A stretch of DNA of 64,000 bases, from positions 8,537 through 72,536 of the forward strand of contig DBCN01000140.1 of assembly GCA_002293065.1 (NCBI GenBank). Direction: 5' to 3'. The DNA is from Opitutia bacterium UBA957 (GTDB taxonomy: Bacteria > Verrucomicrobiota > Verrucomicrobiia > Opitutales > UBA953). The notes beneath the pieces were generated by a model that saw nothing but the letters and a program-made list of their open reading frames with translations, ran no database searches and was not told where the DNA came from. This document shows, piece by piece, positions 43,548-52,882 of this stretch. A program made the position numbers and the translations under genes. Each line of letters begins with the position of its first letter. The stretch's first letter is position 1.

Positions 43548-46121
43548 TCAACCGAAGAGGTCGAGCTCAGGACCCGCCGCGTCTTTCTTCGGCGTGGGTT
43601 TCGGCGTCTTCGGCGTGGCGACCGGCTTCTTGGTGGGGGCCGCTTCCTGCGGAGTCAGCGTGACTTGGGCGATTTCGACCGATTTCTGCACGGGCAGACC
43701 TGCGCCGGTTTCCAAGCCGGATAAGATGTGGCGAGCCCGCGACACCACGGTGGGCGGCATGCCGGCGAGGCGGGCCACTTGGATGCCGTAGGAACGATCG
43801 GCGGCGCCGGGCACGACGCGACGGACGAAGACGATCTCATCCTGCCACTCCTTGACCGCGACCGACCAATTGCGCAGCCGCGGCAAGAGCCCGGTCAATT
43901 GGGTCAACTCGTGGTAATGGGTGGCGAAGAGCGTGCGCGGTCCCGCCGGACCCGTCCCATGGAGATGCTCGGCCACGGCCCACGCGATGCTGATGCCGTC
44001 ATAGGTGCTGGTGCCGCGGCCGATTTCATCGAGGACGACCAACGAGCGTACCGTGGCGTTGTTGAGGATGTTGGAGGTTTCGTTCATCTCGACCATGAAG
44101 GTCGAGTTGCCGCGGGCGAGTTCATCGGAGGCGCCGACGCGACAGAAGATGCGATCGACCAAGCCGATGTGCGCGGCCTGCGCCGGGACCCAACAGCCGA
44201 GGTGGGCCAACAAGGCGATCAAGGCGACCTGGCGGATGTACGTCGACTTGCCGGCCATGTTCGGGCCCGTCAGCAAGGCGATCTGTTCGCCGCCGCTGCT
44301 GAGGCGGGTGTCGTTCGGCACGAAGGAACCCGCGCCCGGGCGGGCCTGCAGCATGCGCTCGACGACGGGGTGGCGGCCTTGGGTGATCTCGAGGACAGCG
44401 GAGTCGTCGACGGTTGGGCGGACCCAGTGGGCTTCGCGGGCGAGTTCCGCCCAGCCACGCAGGATGTCGACTTCGGCGATCGCATTAGCCGTCGCGAGCA
44501 GCGATTCGGTGGCGGTGAGGACTTCGGCGAGCAGCGCCTGGAAGAGCTCGGTCTCGCGGGCCAAGGCCTGTTCATCGGCCCGCAGGACTTCACGTTCCTT
44601 CGCGCGAAGTTCCTCCGTGGTGAAACGCTCCGCGTTCACCATGGTCTGCTTGCGGATATAGTCGGCGGGGACGGCCGCCAAATTGGCCTTGGTGATCTCA
44701 ATGGCGTACCCGAAGGCACCGTTATAACGAACCTTCAGGGATTTGATGCCGGTCCGCGCCTGCTCCTGCCGCTCGAAATCGGCGATCCAGGTTTTGCTGT
44801 CGGTCGCCAACGACCGGAGTCGGTCGAGTTCGGCATCGTACCCGACGCGGAGCGCCCCGCCTTCGGTGAGGTCCACCGGGAGCTCCTCGGCCAAGGCGGC
44901 CGTGAGTTTGCCGAGCAGGGGCGATTCCAGGGAGATGCGTCCCGCACAGGCCTGCAGGGCGCCGCCGGGCAAGGCCGTGAGTTCTTCCTTCAGCAATGGC
45001 AAAGCATGCAGGGTATCCTTGATCCCGCCGAGTTCGCGCGGGTTGCGGAGGCGGTTCTGGAGACGCGCGAGGATGCGGGGCACGTCGCGGACGTTCTTCA
45101 AGGATTCGCCGATCCGCGACGAAGCCCCCGCATGCTTGAAGAATTCGCCGACGGCGGCTTGGCGGCCATGGATCACGGCCAGGTCGGTCGAGGGCTCGGC
45201 GAGCCACATCGCCAATTGGCGCGCACCGGCCGGGGTCGAGGTCTTGTCGATGGCTTCCAGCAACGAAGTCTCCCGCGAGCCGTTGGTCGCGGCGAATAGC
45301 TCGAGGTTGCGCGAGGACGCGGCGTCCAGCAGGACGGCGGCGCCCAGTTTGGCCTCGATCAGGCGGAAGAGGTTCTTGGGGCGGTCGCAGAGCGAGTCGG
45401 TGACGTAGCCCAGCACGGCGCCCGCGGTGCCCAGCGCGGGATGTTCATCGGTCAGGCCAAAGCCGGCCAAGCCATGCACGGCGAGCGTCTGGGCGACCAG
45501 GCGTGCTCCCGCGGGCCCTTCGAAGTTCCAGCCCGGCAGGCGCGAGACCGCCCTACCCTGCATGAAGACCTCGAAGGCTTCACGGAATTCGGCAGGTGGT
45601 TCCAGCCCTTCCGGTAGGATGACTTCGCGCGGACCGACCGAATGCAACAGAGGCAAAAGGCGTTGCGGGGTCAGGTCGGTGGCGAGGCGAAAGTCCGCCG
45701 TCGATACGTCGAGCCAAGCGGCATGCCAACCGTGCTTATCCCAAGACAGCGCCGCCAGGTAGTTTCCGCGGCGTGAATCCAGTTGCGAGTCTTCCAAGGC
45801 CGTTCCCGGCGTCAGGATGCGGGTGAGGCCGCGACGGACCAGCTTGCCCGTGACCGGCGCCTCCAGTTGATCGCAGATGGCGACCTTCCAGCCGGCGGCG
45901 AGGAGGCGGTTAACGTAGGCGGGGGCCGCATGGTAAGGCAGTCCGGCCATGGGGGTCTCATGGCGCTTCGTGAGCGTCAGGCCCAAGACCTTGGAGGCGA
46001 TTTCGGCATCCTCGCCAAAGACTTCGTAGAAATCCCCTAACCGAAAAAGCAGGATGGTCCCGCTCGCGAGTTTCTCTCGGAACTCGCGGTACTGACGCTG
46101 CATGGGGGTCTCCTGGGCCAC
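43548..46121 (-). CDS. mutS: DNA mismatch repair protein MutS
   Basis: The 857-residue protein begins with the mismatch-binding domain (LLFRLGDFYEVFGEDAEIAS, containing the Phe-x-Glu-type wedge region). It ends with the ATPase: GPNMAGKSTYIRQ with K625, and DEIGRGTSTYDG with the following helix. A Lys/Thr/Pro-rich tail follows. The start is a GTG at 46121; it is preferred because TPMQRQYREF matches the conserved N-terminus. No mutL is adjacent. It lies 77 bases downstream of phoH on the same strand. Confidence 0.97.
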   Translation of the reverse strand: MAQETPMQRQYREFREKLASGTILLFRLGDFYEVFGEDAEIASKVLGLTLTKRHETPMAGLPYHAAPAYVNRLLAAGWKVAICDQLEAPVTGKLVRRGLTRILTPGTALEDSQLDSRRGNYLAALSWDKHGWHAAWLDVSTADFRLATDLTPQRLLPLLHSVGPREVILPEGLEPPAEFREAFEVFMQGRAVSRLPGWNFEGPAGARLVAQTLAVHGLAGFGLTDEHPALGTAGAVLGYVTDSLCDRPKNLFRLIEAKLGAAVLLDAASSRNLELFAATNGSRETSLLEAIDKTSTPAGARQLAMWLAEPSTDLAVIHGRQAAVGEFFKHAGASSRIGESLKNVRDVPRILARLQNRLRNPRELGGIKDTLHALPLLKEELTALPGGALQACAGRISLESPLLGKLTAALAEELPVDLTEGGALRVGYDAELDRLRSLATDSKTWIADFERQEQARTGIKSLKVRYNGAFGYAIEITKANLAAVPADYIRKQTMVNAERFTTEELRAKEREVLRADEQALARETELFQALLAEVLTATESLLATANAIAEVDILRGWAELAREAHWVRPTVDDSAVLEITQGRHPVVERMLQARPGAGSFVPNDTRLSSGGEQIALLTGPNMAGKSTYIRQVALIALLAHLGCWVPAQAAHIGLVDRIFCRVGASDELARGNSTFMVEMNETSNILNNATVRSLVVLDEIGRGTSTYDGISIAWAVAEHLHGTGPAGPRTLFATHYHELTQLTGLLPRLRNWSVAVKEWQDEIVFVRRVVPGAADRSYGIQVARLAGMPPTVVSRARHILSGLETGAGLPVQKSVEIAQVTLTPQEAAPTKKPVATPKTPKPTPKKDAAGPELDLFG

Positions 46122-46198
46122 GATGAGAAGCGAAAGCCCTCGGAGGAGGTCGGCAAGGACGGACTGCGTTCCTCAGGGGGTTGCCCCAAGGAAGTTGC

Positions 46199-47770
46199 TC
46201 ACATCAGCTGGGAAGCCAGTTCGGACAAGACGCTGCGGACGCCATGCAACAGCCGGACATTGGCCGTGATGGCGTGGCCTTTCATGCGTTCGTGCGTGTG
46301 GATGAGGCCGTTGGACTTGCCGTCCAGGTAAGGGGTGTCGACCTGATCCAAGTCGCCGATGAGGACGAGCTTGGAGCCTTCGCCGATGCGCGTGATGACC
46401 GTCTTGGCCTCGTGGGGTGTCATGTTCTGCGCTTCGTCGACGATCATGAACGCGTGCCCGATGGAGCGCCCGCGGATGAACGTCATCGCCTCGATCTCAA
46501 TCAGGCCGGAGTCGATCAACCACTGGTAGGGCTTGCGGGGCTGACCGACCTGCTGGAATTGGGAACCGAAGATGGGCTGCGCCGCCTTCATGGCCTGGGC
46601 CTTCTTCTGCTTCCGTTGCGAGTCCGTGGCCACCAGGGCCTTGCTCGAGGGTGCCACCTGCGGAGCCGCCGGGGCGCCATTGCGGGAAAAGAGCACTTCG
46701 AGGTTATCGAAGTACGGCTGGATGTAGGGCGAAAGTTTCTCCTCCTTGGTGCCGGGTAAGGCGCCGATGTCCTTGCCGATCTGGACGACGGGGCGGGACA
46801 CGTAGAGCTTCTTGTAGGGCGAGAAGTCGCTGAGGACTTGCGAAAGCGCGGCGGCGATGGACAGGAAGGTCTTGCCGGTGCCGGCCCGACCGAAGCAGGT
46901 CACCAGTTTGATGTCCGGGTTGAGCAGCGCATCCAGGAAGATCCACTGTTCGAAGTTCTTGGGGATGACGCGCATGCCGCGGGGCATCTGCAGTCCTTTC
47001 CGGGCGCCGCTGTCCGTCGAGAGGAATTCGCGGTAGAGCCCCAGCGGGACGAAAACATTTTCACCCACGTGCCGGGCCGGTTCGCTCCAATCGCTGGAGG
47101 TCAGCATCACGTATTCATTGATGGCGGGAATGGCCTCCCCCTTGAGTTTCACCTCGACCTGGGCGAGTTCCTTGAAATCGCGCATCGCGGCGGCCGTGAC
47201 GGCGACGGTCTTGTAGTCGCCGACGTCGCTGGTTTCGATGCGGTCGTTGCGGTAGTCCTGGACTTCGAGGCCAAGCGCTTGGGCCTTCAAGGCCATGCAG
47301 GCGTCCTTGGTGACGAGGATGACCGGCCCCTTGGTGGTGTCGCGCAGGTAGAGGGCGGACGCGATGATGCGGTGATCCGGGGCATCGACCTGCATGAAGA
47401 CCGCCCGCAGACGCTCGGAGCGCTCGCCGTTGAAGTGCTCGCGGATGAGCGAGTCGTTGATCACGACGCGCAGCTCGCCGCCGTCGCGCAGCTTGGCGTG
47501 CAGGGCGCCGGGCTTGGCGGGATCGCCTTCCGCGATTTCCTTCAGGGCGCGGTTCTCGAAGAGCGCCCGGATCGAGCGGTTGACGCGCCGCGCACTGGCG
47601 CCGAGCTGACCCGGTTGGGTCTTCAGGCGATCGAGTTCCGACAGCACTTCCACCGGCACCGCCACGGTGTGTTCGTCGAACTTGAACAGCGATTCGGGGT
47701 CATGAATCAAAACGTTCGTATCCAACACGTAGGTTTTCTTCACGAACGTAAGTGTCTTCTTTTTGGCCAT
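46199..47770 (-). CDS. PhoH family protein with PIN domain (PhoH2/YlaK type)
   Basis: The 523-residue protein has an N-terminal PIN ribonuclease domain (YVLDTNVLIHDPESL near residue 13, and acidic residues through about 150). The PhoH ATPase follows: Walker A GRAGTGKT (294-301), Walker B FMIVDEAQN, and GDLDQVDTP. PhoH2-type proteins combine helicase and RNase activity and can act in RNA turnover. In some bacteria a small antitoxin-like gene precedes them; here a DUF971 gene lies 21 bases upstream instead. A Lys/Gln-rich insert sits between the ATPase motifs. Confidence 0.93.
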   Translation of the reverse strand: MAKKKTLTFVKKTYVLDTNVLIHDPESLFKFDEHTVAVPVEVLSELDRLKTQPGQLGASARRVNRSIRALFENRALKEIAEGDPAKPGALHAKLRDGGELRVVINDSLIREHFNGERSERLRAVFMQVDAPDHRIIASALYLRDTTKGPVILVTKDACMALKAQALGLEVQDYRNDRIETSDVGDYKTVAVTAAAMRDFKELAQVEVKLKGEAIPAINEYVMLTSSDWSEPARHVGENVFVPLGLYREFLSTDSGARKGLQMPRGMRVIPKNFEQWIFLDALLNPDIKLVTCFGRAGTGKTFLSIAAALSQVLSDFSPYKKLYVSRPVVQIGKDIGALPGTKEEKLSPYIQPYFDNLEVLFSRNGAPAAPQVAPSSKALVATDSQRKQKKAQAMKAAQPIFGSQFQQVGQPRKPYQWLIDSGLIEIEAMTFIRGRSIGHAFMIVDEAQNMTPHEAKTVITRIGEGSKLVLIGDLDQVDTPYLDGKSNGLIHTHERMKGHAITANVRLLHGVRSVLSELASQLM

Positions 47771-47791
47771 GGTCGCAATCCGTAAAAAACT

Positions 47792-48097
47792 TTATTTCGC
47801 GTCGGCCGCGATGGACCGGAGGTAATCCCAACTATAGATCCCGGTCCGATGCCCGTCGCTGAACTCGAAGGTCACGGCATAGTTACCGACGCGTTGCATT
47901 CCGAGGACGGTGACGCCAGGGAACTGCCGCGGCCCGTCCCCGCCCCAGCGCTGGCCCAGGATGTCGACCTCGCCCATGTTCTCGGCGCTGGGGGAACGTT
48001 CGCGGAGGAACTCCCCCGTGAGAAAGTGCTCTTGGCCGTCCTCCCAGGTCACCGCCACAAATGCACCGACCAACTGGATGTCCCGGGGGGAAGCCAT
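47792..48097 (-). CDS. DUF971 family protein
   Basis: The 101-residue protein has the DUF971 fold, also found at the N-terminus of gamma-butyrobetaine hydroxylases. It starts with MASPRDIQLVGAFVAVTWED and ends with the family signature HRTGIYSWDYLRSI. Free-standing members occur near iron-sulfur and ApbC/Mrp genes in other bacteria, but neither is present here. The family's zinc-binding residues are not clear in this copy. It precedes phoH by 21 bases and is divergent from ybaB. Confidence 0.85.
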   Translation of the reverse strand: MASPRDIQLVGAFVAVTWEDGQEHFLTGEFLRERSPSAENMGEVDILGQRWGGDGPRQFPGVTVLGMQRVGNYAVTFEFSDGHRTGIYSWDYLRSIAADAK

Positions 48098-48194
48098 GGC
48101 GCAAGGTCTGACGGCTTTCCGCCCCGCTCGCAAGCCGGGACGTCGGTGGGTCGCCCTTGACTCATCGCCGAGGCTGGTCGAATGTGACGGCACT

Positions 48195-48500
48195 ATGGCA
48201 GGCGTAGGCAAACTCCTCAAACAGGCCCAGAAGATGCAACGCGGCATCGCCGAGGTCCAACAACGTCTGGGCGAGCAACGCCTGGAGGTCTCCCATGGCG
48301 GCGGCGCCATCAAGGTCACCGTCAACGGCCATGGCTTGGTCGTCGGCTTGGCCATCGACCCCGAGTTCCTCAAGGAGGACAAGGCGATCGTGGAGACGGC
48401 CCTGGTGGCCGCCTTGCAAGAAGCCTCGACCAAGGCCAAGGAAATCTACGATGCGGAGATGTCCAAGGCCACGGCGGGCTTCTCCCTGCCCGGGCTTTGA
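48195..48500 (+). CDS. ybaB: YbaB/EbfC family nucleoid-associated protein
   Basis: The 101-residue protein starts MAGVGKLLKQAQKMQRGIAE, the standard family N-terminus, and forms the tweezer-like dimer predicted for the fold. It binds DNA without strong sequence preference. The classical order is dnaX-ybaB-recR; here ybaB and recR are together (eight bases apart) but dnaX is missing. I chose the ATG at 48195 by family length. Confidence 0.94.
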   Translation: MAGVGKLLKQAQKMQRGIAEVQQRLGEQRLEVSHGGGAIKVTVNGHGLVVGLAIDPEFLKEDKAIVETALVAALQEASTKAKEIYDAEMSKATAGFSLPGL

Positions 48501-48508
48501 TCTAGCCC

Positions 48509-49111
48509 GTGACGCCGTCTTTCGAGAAAGTTCGCCAGCTCCTTCGCCAACTGCCCGGCCTGGGGCATCGTTCCGCCGAGCGGATTGCCTTGCACCTCCT
48601 GGTCGAAAAACCGGCCAAGCTCGCGCCGCTGCTGGCCTCTTTGGAGGCGGCCGCCGGATGCGTCCGACGTTGCGACCGTTGCGGTAGTTTGGCCGAGGCC
48701 CCGCTCTGCGAGGTCTGTAGCGATCCCAAGCGCGATCCGGGCTCCCTTTGCATCGTCGAGCAGGTTCCCGACCTGATGGCCCTGGAGCGTTCCTTGGCTC
48801 ACCGTGGCACTTACCATGTCCTGCATGGACGTCTCTCGCCGATCAACGGCATCGGTCCGGAAGACCTCAACCTCACGACCTTGGAGCAGCGTCTACGGGA
48901 CGAACCCATCACCGAAGTCGTCTTGGCGCTGGGCAATGACATCGAGGGCGAAGCCACCTGTCACTATGTCCGCGAGTGCATCCATGGCATCCGGGATACC
49001 ATCAAGGTGTCCCGCATCGGTTTTGGTCTCCCGAGCGGCAGTGGTTTGACCTTCGCCGATCCCGCGACCTTACGCAGCGCCTTGGAGGGTCGACGCGATG
49101 TCGGCGCCTGA
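48509..49111 (+). CDS. recR: recombination mediator protein RecR
   Basis: The 200-residue protein has a helix-hairpin-helix (LLRQLPGLGHRSAERIAL), zinc cysteines C55, C58, C67 and C70, and a Toprim domain (SLCIVEQVPDLMALE). TLEQRLRDEPITEVVLALGN and the Walker-like C-terminal region follow. With RecF and RecO it loads RecA on gaps. The start is GTG. The end overlaps the next gene by 14 bases. Confidence 0.97.
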   Translation: MTPSFEKVRQLLRQLPGLGHRSAERIALHLLVEKPAKLAPLLASLEAAAGCVRRCDRCGSLAEAPLCEVCSDPKRDPGSLCIVEQVPDLMALERSLAHRGTYHVLHGRLSPINGIGPEDLNLTTLEQRLRDEPITEVVLALGNDIEGEATCHYVRECIHGIRDTIKVSRIGFGLPSGSGLTFADPATLRSALEGRRDVGA

Positions 49112-50258
49112 GTCCAATCGCTTCGGCTACCCGCCCGCCGCCGAGCAGTTCTGGGTTCGCCAAGCCGAGGTCGCCACCGAACTGTCCGGCGATTTGGCCT
49201 TGGAACGGTTGATGCCCTCCGTGGGGAGGCTGTCGGATCTCTTCACGACCGAGCGCCCCGATAAGACTTTCCCCGATTACTTCGCTGAGCCGAGCTTGCT
49301 GGCCGGTTACGGGGTTTTCTTCCTGCCGCAGAGTTTCACGCGGACTTCCTTCGCGCTATCCTATGCCTTGGATTTCCGGGGCTGGCGCCCACCGAACGAT
49401 CGCGCACGCATCCTGGACCTGGGGTCCGGTCCGGGGTCGTGCGGGGTCTCCGTGGCGCATCGCTTGCTTGCCGACGGCGCCCATCGCGTCAGCCTGCATG
49501 CCCTCGACAAATCGCCCTCCGCTTTGGTGGCGCTGGAGAATTTCGCCGAGACGGTCTTGGGGGACAAGGTCGATGTCTCGACCCGCGTGGGCGATGCGAG
49601 TCGACCCGCCGCCTGGCCGGAGGAAACCTTCGACGTGATCGTGGCCGGTTTCGTGCTCAACGAACTCAAGGACCTCGATGCCGATGGGCTGATGCGCTGG
49701 GTCGCGGAACTCAAACGTCGCCTGCATCCCGAGGGGCTGCTGATCATCCTGGAGCCGGCCTTGCGGGTGACTTCCGAGCGTCTCCAGCGACTCAGCGATC
49801 GCGTCGCGGCGGAGGGGCTGTTGACGCGCCTCGGTCCCGACCTCGATGCCCTGCCCTGTCCCCAGTTGGCCCAAGGCCTGCATTGGACGCACGAGGCTCG
49901 GCGCTGGTCGGCGCCCGTTTCCACGGAGTTCGTCAACCGCAAGCTGCACCGCGACTTGCGCGAGGTCCGTTTTTCGTTCGCCTTATTCTCGAATCAAACG
50001 ACTCCGACGGTCGACCCCGCGGCGGTCCGGGTGGTCTCGGATGTGCAGATCATCAAGGGTATGCTACGTTTCATCGGTATCCAGCGAGGGGCCCTGCAAA
50101 CGGTGGAAGTGCCCACCCGTGGTCTTTCGAAGCATGACATCAAGTTGCTCGCCGAAACCTTCGAGCGCGGCGATGTCATCGCCCATGCGCAGGCGCCGGC
50201 ACCGCGGGTCCGCCTGAGCGGTACCGCGGAACTGCGGATCGTCTATTCGGCGCGCTAG
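49098..50258 (+). CDS. Rsm22-like small ribosomal subunit methyltransferase
   Basis: The 386-residue protein has an S-adenosylmethionine Rossmann core, with ILDLGSGPGSCGVSVAHRLL near residue 104 and FDVIVAGFVLNEL for motif IV. A preceding segment (PDYFAEPSLLAGYGVFFLP) and a later PCPQLAQGLHWTHEAR are reminiscent of Rsm22-family proteins, where similar C/H residues bind metal or iron-sulfur. Rsm22 members act on mitochondrial and bacterial ribosome assembly. The match is by layout. It overlaps recR by 14 bases and ends in a 4-base overlap with the convergent subunit-3 gene. Confidence 0.8.
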   Translation: MSAPESNRFGYPPAAEQFWVRQAEVATELSGDLALERLMPSVGRLSDLFTTERPDKTFPDYFAEPSLLAGYGVFFLPQSFTRTSFALSYALDFRGWRPPNDRARILDLGSGPGSCGVSVAHRLLADGAHRVSLHALDKSPSALVALENFAETVLGDKVDVSTRVGDASRPAAWPEETFDVIVAGFVLNELKDLDADGLMRWVAELKRRLHPEGLLIILEPALRVTSERLQRLSDRVAAEGLLTRLGPDLDALPCPQLAQGLHWTHEARRWSAPVSTEFVNRKLHRDLREVRFSFALFSNQTTPTVDPAAVRVVSDVQIIKGMLRFIGIQRGALQTVEVPTRGLSKHDIKLLAETFERGDVIAHAQAPAPRVRLSGTAELRIVYSAR

Positions 50259-50908
50259 GCCAGCCCCAGGTGCTTGAGGGCTTCCGGCGTGGGCCCATCA
50301 AACGTCGCCGTCGGTCGGTTGCCCACGTACCCAAGTTCCAACATGCCTTGCGGCGTGGTGTAGTAGCCGCCCGCCGCGAGATGGCGAAACCGGTCGAAGA
50401 ATCTCACCTGAGGTCGGTACGCCGGCGTCGCGGGGGTCGCGCCGCAGATGGCGTCGGCGATGCCCCCTTGTTGCGCGGCGTTCAGTTCGGCGAAGACGGC
50501 CTGATGGCGCTGCTGCGCTTCGGCATCCAGGAAGTCCAAGCCCGCCAAGATGACGGGACGATCCTTGGCGGTTTGGTCGTAAGGCGAACTGATCCACTCG
50601 TCGATGAACTCATGCACCGCGAGTTGCGAAGGCTTGAGGCCTCCCTCCTCGGGTGGGATGATGAGGTCGGCCAACGCGGCCGCCGCCCGGCGCTGTGCCG
50701 GGGACATGAGCAGCGGCCACAGCTCGCCGGGCTTGTAGTCTTTGTTGAGGACGGGATCGGTGCCGATGGGCTTGCCCGATTTGGTGGGGACTTGGGCCAT
50801 CGCCAAATCGAGGCGTCCAGCCAAGGCCATGCCGGCGGCCGCCGCGGCGAGCCACTTCAAGGCGATGCGCCGAGGCATCTGCCGAACGGGGTTTTCGGAG
50901 GGGGTCAT
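50255..50908 (-). CDS. gluconate 2-dehydrogenase subunit 3 family protein, Tat-type signal
   Basis: The 217-residue protein opens with a twin-arginine type signal (PRRIALKWLAAAAAGMALAG). The helical small-subunit domain follows (LMSPAQRRAAAALADLIIPP, GGYYTTPQGMLELGYVGNRP). This family partners GMC flavoprotein dehydrogenases in the periplasm. The GMC gene lies 14 bases upstream on the same strand, so the two should form one enzyme. tatA is present at 63.2 kb. Its stop overlaps the convergent Rsm22-like gene by four bases. Confidence 0.9.
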   Translation of the reverse strand: MTPSENPVRQMPRRIALKWLAAAAAGMALAGRLDLAMAQVPTKSGKPIGTDPVLNKDYKPGELWPLLMSPAQRRAAAALADLIIPPEEGGLKPSQLAVHEFIDEWISSPYDQTAKDRPVILAGLDFLDAEAQQRHQAVFAELNAAQQGGIADAICGATPATPAYRPQVRFFDRFRHLAAGGYYTTPQGMLELGYVGNRPTATFDGPTPEALKHLGLA

Positions 50909-50922
50909 GTGGGTCGGGTTGC

Positions 50923-52710
50923 TTAGAGGTTACCTTGGCGCATCTCTTCGATGAGGTGGTCGCAGGCGCGCCACGCGAGCGCCATGATGGTGAGCGTCGG
51001 ATTCTTGTCGGCGTTGCTGCAGAACGGGGCGCCATCGTTGATGAGCAGGTTGGGGACGTCCCAGCATTGGTTCCATTGGTTGGTCACGGACCGCTTGCGG
51101 TCGGCCCCCATGATGGCCCCGCCGACTTCATGGATGATGAAACCGCCGGGTTTGATGGCCTTGGCCCCGTCCGTCGCGGGTTTGCCGCCGACCTTCCCAC
51201 CGATGGCCTCGATCATCCGGGCGAAGGTTTGGTGCATGTGCAGCGCTTGCTTCAGTTCATGTTCGGAGAACTTCCAGTGGAAACGCAGCACGGGGATGCC
51301 CCACTTATCCTTCACGCTCGGGTCGAGGTCGCAGAAGGAGTCCTTGTTCGGAATCATCTCACCCCGGCCGGAGAAACCGATGAAGCTGCCGTACGTACGC
51401 CGAAGGTCTTCCTTGAATGCCTTGCCGTAGCCGGGTTTGGCGGGACCGGCGACGCCGACGTTGGGCATGCGTCGGCCCGTCGCGAACTCGATGTGGTAAC
51501 CGCGCGCAAAGTCGAGTTTGCCGGCTTTCTGTTCCTTGTAGAGCCACCAGGGGACATAGACGTGGTCGCCCGCACCATCCTCGTTGTGGACCGGGAGATT
51601 CTCAAACGCGGGCACCTGTCCGCCCAGGCTCGCCCCCACGGTATCCATGATGTTCTTGCCGACTTCCCCCGAAGAGTTGGCGAGACCGTCGGGGAACTTG
51701 GCCGACTTCGAGTTGAGCAGGATCCGCGCGGACTCGGCGGAGCTAGCCGCGAGAATGACGACGCGGGCTTTGGCGGTGATTTCCCGGCCGGTGACCTTAT
51801 CGATGAAGGATACGCCGTTCGCTTTGCCTTGAGCATCCAGCGTGACCGCGCGGGCCATCGCGTTGGGGAGGATGTCCAGGTTCCCCGTGGCCATCGCCGG
51901 GGGCAGATGCACCGTGGTGGACTGGTAGTTGGCCTTGATCGAGCAGCCGCGGCCGCAGTCGGTCGCCCAGAAGCAGGCGGCCCGTTGGCGCATGGCTTCC
52001 GCGAGGATGCCTTGCGCGCGAGGGTTGCCCGGGTGCAGTTTTGCCGGGATGTTGTCGGCGTCTTGCTTGACGCTCAGGATCGCGCGGTGGATCGGAATCA
52101 CCGGGATGCCGAGCTTGGCGACGTGCTTCTTGATGTAGAGCTCGCCGGCGCGGGCCTTCGGCGGCGGCAACAGGCAACCCTCGGAAGAGTCGGGCGTGTT
52201 TTCCAGACCCTCGTTGGAGCCATAGACACCGATCAACATCTCGACCTTATCGTAGTAGGGGGCGACGTCCTGATAGCTCATGGGCCAATCCACGCCGAGG
52301 CCGTCGCGCGAATAGGGTTTGAAGTCATAAGGGCCGTTGCGCAGCGAGATGCGGCCCCAGTGATTCGTCCGGCCGCCGAGCATGCGGGCGCGCCACCACC
52401 AGAACTTGTTTTCCGCCTCCGTCGAGGCGTTGGTGTAGGGTTCGTCCGGGACCTGCCAGCCGCCATCCACGGTCGCGTCGTAGAACCCGAACGGTTTGTC
52501 CTCCAGGGAAATGCCGCGCAGCGGGGCGGCGCTGGGCGTCTGGAACATCGCCGTCTCCGTCAGGGGGTCGTAGTTGCGCCCGGCTTCCAGCAGCAAAACT
52601 TTCACGCCGTTCATCGTGAGCGTATAGGCCGATTGACCGCCGCCCGCCCCGGAGCCAACGATGATGACGTCGTAGGAAGCCTTAAGCTCCTTTTCGGAAA
52701 TGAGGGGCAT
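50923..52710 (-). CDS. GMC family oxidoreductase, large subunit
   Basis: The 595-residue flavoprotein has the FAD motif DVIIVGSGAGGGQSAYTL (14-31). The C-terminal GMC block includes the HEVGG histidine and KNPTLTIMALAWRACDHLIE. A cysteine-rich piece (FWATDCGRGCSIKANY) is typical of sugar or gluconate dehydrogenases of this type. It has no signal peptide of its own, so it is probably exported folded with the Tat-signalled subunit 3. Possible substrates are gluconate, glucosides (as in glucoside 3-dehydrogenases) or other polyols. No cytochrome subunit is adjacent. Confidence 0.9.
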   Translation of the reverse strand: MPLISEKELKASYDVIIVGSGAGGGQSAYTLTMNGVKVLLLEAGRNYDPLTETAMFQTPSAAPLRGISLEDKPFGFYDATVDGGWQVPDEPYTNASTEAENKFWWWRARMLGGRTNHWGRISLRNGPYDFKPYSRDGLGVDWPMSYQDVAPYYDKVEMLIGVYGSNEGLENTPDSSEGCLLPPPKARAGELYIKKHVAKLGIPVIPIHRAILSVKQDADNIPAKLHPGNPRAQGILAEAMRQRAACFWATDCGRGCSIKANYQSTTVHLPPAMATGNLDILPNAMARAVTLDAQGKANGVSFIDKVTGREITAKARVVILAASSAESARILLNSKSAKFPDGLANSSGEVGKNIMDTVGASLGGQVPAFENLPVHNEDGAGDHVYVPWWLYKEQKAGKLDFARGYHIEFATGRRMPNVGVAGPAKPGYGKAFKEDLRRTYGSFIGFSGRGEMIPNKDSFCDLDPSVKDKWGIPVLRFHWKFSEHELKQALHMHQTFARMIEAIGGKVGGKPATDGAKAIKPGGFIIHEVGGAIMGADRKRSVTNQWNQCWDVPNLLINDGAPFCSNADKNPTLTIMALAWRACDHLIEEMRQGNL

Positions 52711-52779
52711 GCCTCATAGACAACCGCCCGTCGGGAAGGTTGCCAAGGGCTCGTTGCGAAGATGTTACATGGCCGAGGG

Positions 52780-52811
52780 CCCCAAAACGCGGTTTTCAAG
52801 CGGTTTTGGGG
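52780..52811. repeat. inverted repeat with internal direct repeat upstream of ppk1
   Basis: Nine-base arms CCCCAAAAC (52780-52788) and GTTTTGGGG (52803-52811) are perfect. Within the element GCGGTTTT occurs twice (52789-52796 and 52800-52807). It lies in the 172-base gap between divergent GMC and ppk1 genes, about 70 bases from each start. Neither side has a T-tract that would make a terminator. It could be an operator for either gene. Confidence 0.5.
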
Positions 52812-52882
52812 TATGGCCGGCCCCTCCCCCATCGGGTCCGTACTGACATCGGCACGGAACCGCCATAGTACGGGGGGCTGTC

